The notes beneath the pieces were generated by a model. That model made no database searches, was not told the origin of the DNA, and saw nothing but the letters and a program-made list of their open reading frames with translations. DNA of 64,000 bases from Phoebastria nigripes (Eukaryota > Chordata > Aves > Procellariiformes > Diomedeidae): contig JAYKAV010001278.1 of assembly GCA_035582835.1 (NCBI GenBank), positions 384,969 through 448,968 of the forward strand, in the 5' to 3' direction. A program made the translations under genes and the position numbers. Below, piece by piece: positions 59,801 through 64,000 of the stretch; the stretch's first letter is position 1; every line of letters starts with the position of its first letter.

Positions 59801-62800
59801 CCTGTTCTGCTCTCTGGCCTCTGAGCAAAGCTCTGGGTAAGCACCTGCTGGGCTTGCCTGGGAAGACTGTTTATGCGTAAAAGGCTGAAAGCCTTGACCA
59901 GTTTTACACATTCCCTAAAAAGAGCTTGAGAGCTGGATTGCTTCTGGTTTATTACTGATTGTTATTTTGCTAGATTTTTGTGCGAACTGTTTTAAATCCT
60001 CTCCATCTTCCTAAATTATCTCCATTGCAAATGTTAGCACAAATAGATGTGATACAGCTAAAATCCATGGCTTGTTACAGGACACAGTATTAGGCATTGT
60101 CTATGATATTCAGTCATGCTGGTGATAACACATAATTTCTGTTAAAGGTGTTTACCCTTAGCAGTATTTCATCAATGAAAAGAAATGAAGATGTCAGGTC
60201 TCCTCTCCTGTTAGGAAGACTTCTGTTGGGAGCACAGGAAAAGGGCCACAAGAGGGAAAGGGTCTGTATTTTTCAGAGCAGCAGTTAAGTAATTGCTACA
60301 GTCTTACTGTAATCCCAGGCTGCTTTCTTAAACTGTGATCTGAGGGCAGAGAAGAGGAGTGCTACGACAAGGCAAGTGTGCTGCTTCAGTTAACTCCCTT
60401 TCTCCCTTCTGTGTTAAGAAAGGGGGAAATCTTGTTGATATGTTTCAATTTTTTGACTTTGTCTTGAATTGGTAGCTGAAGTCCCAAATGTCCGTTCCCC
60501 TGCTACTCTGCAAGTGGGAGCAGTAGGCTGGCTGGTCACTGGACGCACACGTGGTAAGCAAGCAGCACTGTTTTGCTTGTTACTGCACCGAACCTCTAAC
60601 CTCCTCTCAGGATGCTGTTGACAGCAACAAGGACCCAGCTTGAATTTTAGAGGTCACTAACAAATGCTGGTTTAAGCTCCTACCCAGAAAAATTTAAGCT
60701 AATTGCCCTNGTGTTGAACAAGCTGCTCTTTGCCAAGTAACGTAATAAAGAGGTGCCTTATTGAAGGGAGGAAAGGAGAGGACATCAGGAAGGAAATCAG
60801 GTTTGTACACACTTAAACAGGCTATTTCTTTCCCCAGGTGCTGCTGTTATGTGAAATTCCTCTCTCTAGTGCCCAGGGAGGCGTCAGGCAGTTGCTGCTC
60901 ATCCTACAGCAGGGGCTACTGGCAGCCCAGGATGCCTGGAGGCTCCTCAGCCACTGCTGCACGTGGGGCAGCACTAGAAGAGGTTACCTTCTGCTCTGCA
61001 GTCCACGGCATGTGCGGAGCTCTTGCCTGCACCAGAAAGACTTTCATGGGTCTTTTTGTAGCTCCTGTTTTCCTGGTCCTGTGAATCAGCCCTCCTCAAG
61101 ACAACAACAGAAGTCATGCTGATGTCTTTCTGTGAGTTGGAAGTGTCTTGTGACCTGCTAGGCACTGAGAAGTAGATCTAGAAATGCTCTTTGCAGAGGC
61201 TATATATACTAGTAATTTATATTTTGGCTAATACTAGGTTTTCTTGAGTGGGTGCGTAAGCCAGGTGTTTTTATTCCATGACGTGTTACTTTACACATTG
61301 AGCTTGTTGCTGCTCTTTGTTTTGCTTACTTGTGAAACATGAAACCAGAGCATCTACCTGCTGAAGCATGTCCTTGGTCAGCTGGATTAAAGTGCAAAAG
61401 GGGCCGACTGAAGTAATCTTTTTATTCTGTGCTCTGGGGAGGAAACTCACAGTACGAAAGAACATATGGTAGGTGTGAAGAATGGCCAAAGGCAGGAAGG
61501 ACATCTGAGCCTAACTTATGCCACAGGCAGGCCCTCGGGCGCAGGGCTCTCCCAGGTGTGCCTGTCTTCCACCTCGTTCCTCACTCTTGCTGGCTTCCAT
61601 CACTGTATCGGGATGCTATGTGTTTTACTGTTTATGGGGTGTGATTCATATTTATCGTGCTACTGGAGAAGTGGTAGAGATTTACTTAATTATTGCAAAT
61701 ACTACTAAAGTAAAATAGGACTGGAGAACTTCTGTTGTCTAAAACATGCTGGTGCTTACACTGAAGATGATAGAAAGCACACGTGATCCATCAGTTCTAG
61801 CATTTTCTTAATTTGTTTCTTTTCTTATTGAGACAGGGGGTTTAACCTTTCCAGTTTGTTAGAAAAGCCAAGACTGATTTCTTTAAACAAAGTTCATGCA
61901 AATATAGGCAGGAAGAGTAGGAAAAGTATAAAACACTTTAAATTCTTTCCCACAAAAAAATAACTGAAATATTTCAGTCTCTAGAAACTCCATTATAATT
62001 TTACTTCTGCAATCAAATAGCAAGTATATCTTCTCTTATCCTCTTATTCTTTGTTCTCACTGTTTTTCAATAGTTTTGCATGGAGTATGGTTGTATGTTG
62101 GTGATGAATATTATAAAAGGAATGGAAAAAAGATGTGCTTTATACTGGCAACTAAATATTAGTTTTGTACAAATTCATAGTTTGAGTACATTATGGACTT
62201 AATTGTTCCTGAATGGTATTTAAAACAAACACGCTTTTAATTTAGCTGAGCAATCTGATTTTACTGGGCTGGAGCTGAAAAGCCTTTTGCAAAGGTATTC
62301 TCCTCATACTGCTGGATTTAAGCTAATACTTTGTAGGTGTTGAAGCTGATGATGTGTTTCTAGAGAAGAGGGCTTCAGACCACAAGTTTTTTGCCTTTGA
62401 TCTTAGGGTGCGCAGAGCTAACCTGTACCAAGTGTGTGTGCTGTCACAGTGCTGAGACACCCAGCTTTGAGTTGTGCTTGCCAAGTCATAGCTCATTGCT
62501 GTCTGTGTCCACTGAGGACATGCTGTGTGCCTCTGTTACCCCACAACAGGACACTTCACCTTTTTCTGCATAGCAAAGTTATAGCTGAAAAATGCTGTGT
62601 GGGTTTTTTGTTTTGTTTTGCCTTTTTATTTTCACTTTGGCAAACTGGACACGGCACACGAGAACTGCGGTAAACACCTGCTAATTCAGCTAGGTGTCAG
62701 GTACAACAGGGGATGCTGCCATCAGGTAATTATTCTGATGAAGAATTTATGCTGTAACAAACCTTTTGATTACCAAGTTCTTTAGCCCCATAAATATATG

Positions 62801-64000
62801 TAGAAGGGGTAAAGAGAGAGCAAACATTATATGTCATATATCTAGCCTGCCAACTTGCAGATTGATAGGAAAGAGAAACTTCTACTCAGTGGAATTCTCC
62901 ATGACGGAGGTTATTGCAAATATCCTACATCTCTTACTCTGTTCAACCTGGTTTCATGATGCAGCACAGTAGGAATCTGGTAATTGGTTTCTCCTGCCCT
63001 TCCACCCCCCGCCTCCCCCATTTGTGGCAAATGAGGTTAATGTATCCTAATACTTAGGGGCAGCTTTCTGAAAAATATTAGATACAATAATTTTTGAATT
63101 GTAATTATAGGTAGATACTAAAAATTATAGTAATTGTCTAAAGTTCATAGCTGGGATATTTTCCTTCCATTTTCAAGAGACACCTGAGATTTCCTTTTTG
63201 AGCTTATGTTTCAAAACTGATAAAACTCAGAGGGCTTTTTCTTGCTGCAGTATTAAATTCATTTATGAAGAAAGCCAAGATATCAAATATTGACCTGACC
63301 TAGAGAAAATATTGACATTAGAACTAGAAACTTTACTGGTTAAGGTGCAGGACGAGAACAGAAATCTCTTACCCAGGGTGCACTGAGAGCTCAGAGGCAA
63401 CTTGAGGCTAATGTGAAGAGACAGGTTGTCTGGGTTAATACCAGCTGGGGAAAGACTCCGCAAAACCAGAAGGGAAGAGGATGCAGAATGTCNTTCTAAA
63501 TTTTATTAGGCTTTGGGGATCTAGTCTCTGTTTTATAACATATAGTAAAGTGATTGATAGTCTTGTAATAAGAAAGTATTATAGAGGATTAATAATCCTC
63601 TCCCCCTTCCAAACTTTAAGCTATCCATATTGCTTTCAGAAGGCAAGATGACCCGTTGCATGTACAATTTATTATACTTCACTAGTTTCCTTAAATATGC
63701 TTGACATTGTGACCAGCAAAGTCCTAGACAATTCTGTGACTTTATTTATTGGACTTGTGGTGTTAAAATGCTTGATGATTTCTAGGTTTGGGGTTTTTTT
63801 ATTTATTTTTTAAAAATGTCACTATTCCAGTTTCTTCTGCAGTACTGGCCATTGGATATTTTGTGTTGCTTTGAATTGATCTTAAAAAGGATGTAAGAGG
63901 CACCTCAGGTCTTTTGAAAAGACTGAGTAGAAGCAGATGGTAGTTGCTGGTTGTCATTATGCTTTGTAAAGGATTAAACAGAAAGCAAACAACCTCAGGC
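50840..64000. other. Intergenic DNA, right end of window
   Basis: No gene is supported. It contains the duplicated poly-T/AGGTGAAAA structure (56666-56769), other T-rich runs (about 55284-55330, 56197-56210, 57216-57238, 58320-58345) and several ORFs of 60-154 codons without recognisable domains. In human the gene that follows BMS1 is RET. If order is conserved this could be RET-distal flank, but nothing in the sequence itself demonstrates it. Confidence 0.45.
56666..56769 (+). repeat. Duplicated poly-T / AGGTGAAAA block
   Basis: T20 followed by AGGTGAAAA (56666-56694) recurs as T21 followed by AGGTGAAAA (56740-56769). Between them lies another T27 run with G interruptions. Confidence 0.9.

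Noticed and set aside
1..64000. tRNA, rRNA, CRISPR and prokaryotic mobile elements
   Set aside because: No tRNA A/B-box pair, rRNA segment, repeat-spacer array or insertion-sequence structure was seen. The genome type is vertebrate.

Overview
This window is vertebrate nuclear DNA and almost certainly avian. It has long AT-rich introns, three discrete CpG islands, GT-AG spliced genes, a clear bird CR1 LINE 3' end (about 28967-29156, plus strand), an older CR1-like tail (about 8465-9130) and an ancient amniote-type interspersed repeat (about 3310-3480). It has no bacterial-style operons, CRISPR arrays or insertion sequences. About thirty isolated single-base N calls are scattered through it. 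I cannot name the species.

Layout. (1) 1-1700: a CpG island that looks like a divergent promoter. On the minus strand it carries one convincing first coding exon (961 down to 854) of a membrane protein I do not recognise, whose remaining exons lie off the left edge. (2) 1700-13200: intergenic DNA with two old repeats, microsatellites and no supportable gene. (3) 13270-16280: a compact three-exon homeobox gene on the plus strand, inside its own CpG island. It encodes a 390-residue protein with one PRD-class homeodomain. The homeodomain resembles DUX4 homeodomain 2 most closely of the families I know, so this is probably a single-homeobox DUX-like gene (sDUX type). (4) 18300-42430: the complete BMS1 gene on the plus strand. 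It has a CpG-island promoter, one non-coding and 23 coding exons, and a predicted product of 1336 residues. All splice junctions could be placed with GT-AG sites and a continuous frame. BMS1 is the GTPase of the U3 snoRNP/SSU processome that works with RCL1 in 18S rRNA maturation. (5) 42430-64000: about 21.5 kb with no supportable gene, containing T-rich low-complexity tracts, a possible MIR-like SINE and some unexplained ORFs. In human the next gene past BMS1 is RET, so this may be distal flank of RET; that is inference only.

The genes are not functionally linked in any obvious way. BMS1 is a housekeeping ribosome-biogenesis gene. The homeobox gene about 3 kb upstream of its promoter is probably a developmentally restricted transcription factor. 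The DUX-like gene is the item most worth follow-up. Next are the unidentified membrane-protein exon and a 60-base symmetrical BMS1 exon (exon 15) that I cannot match to human BMS1.
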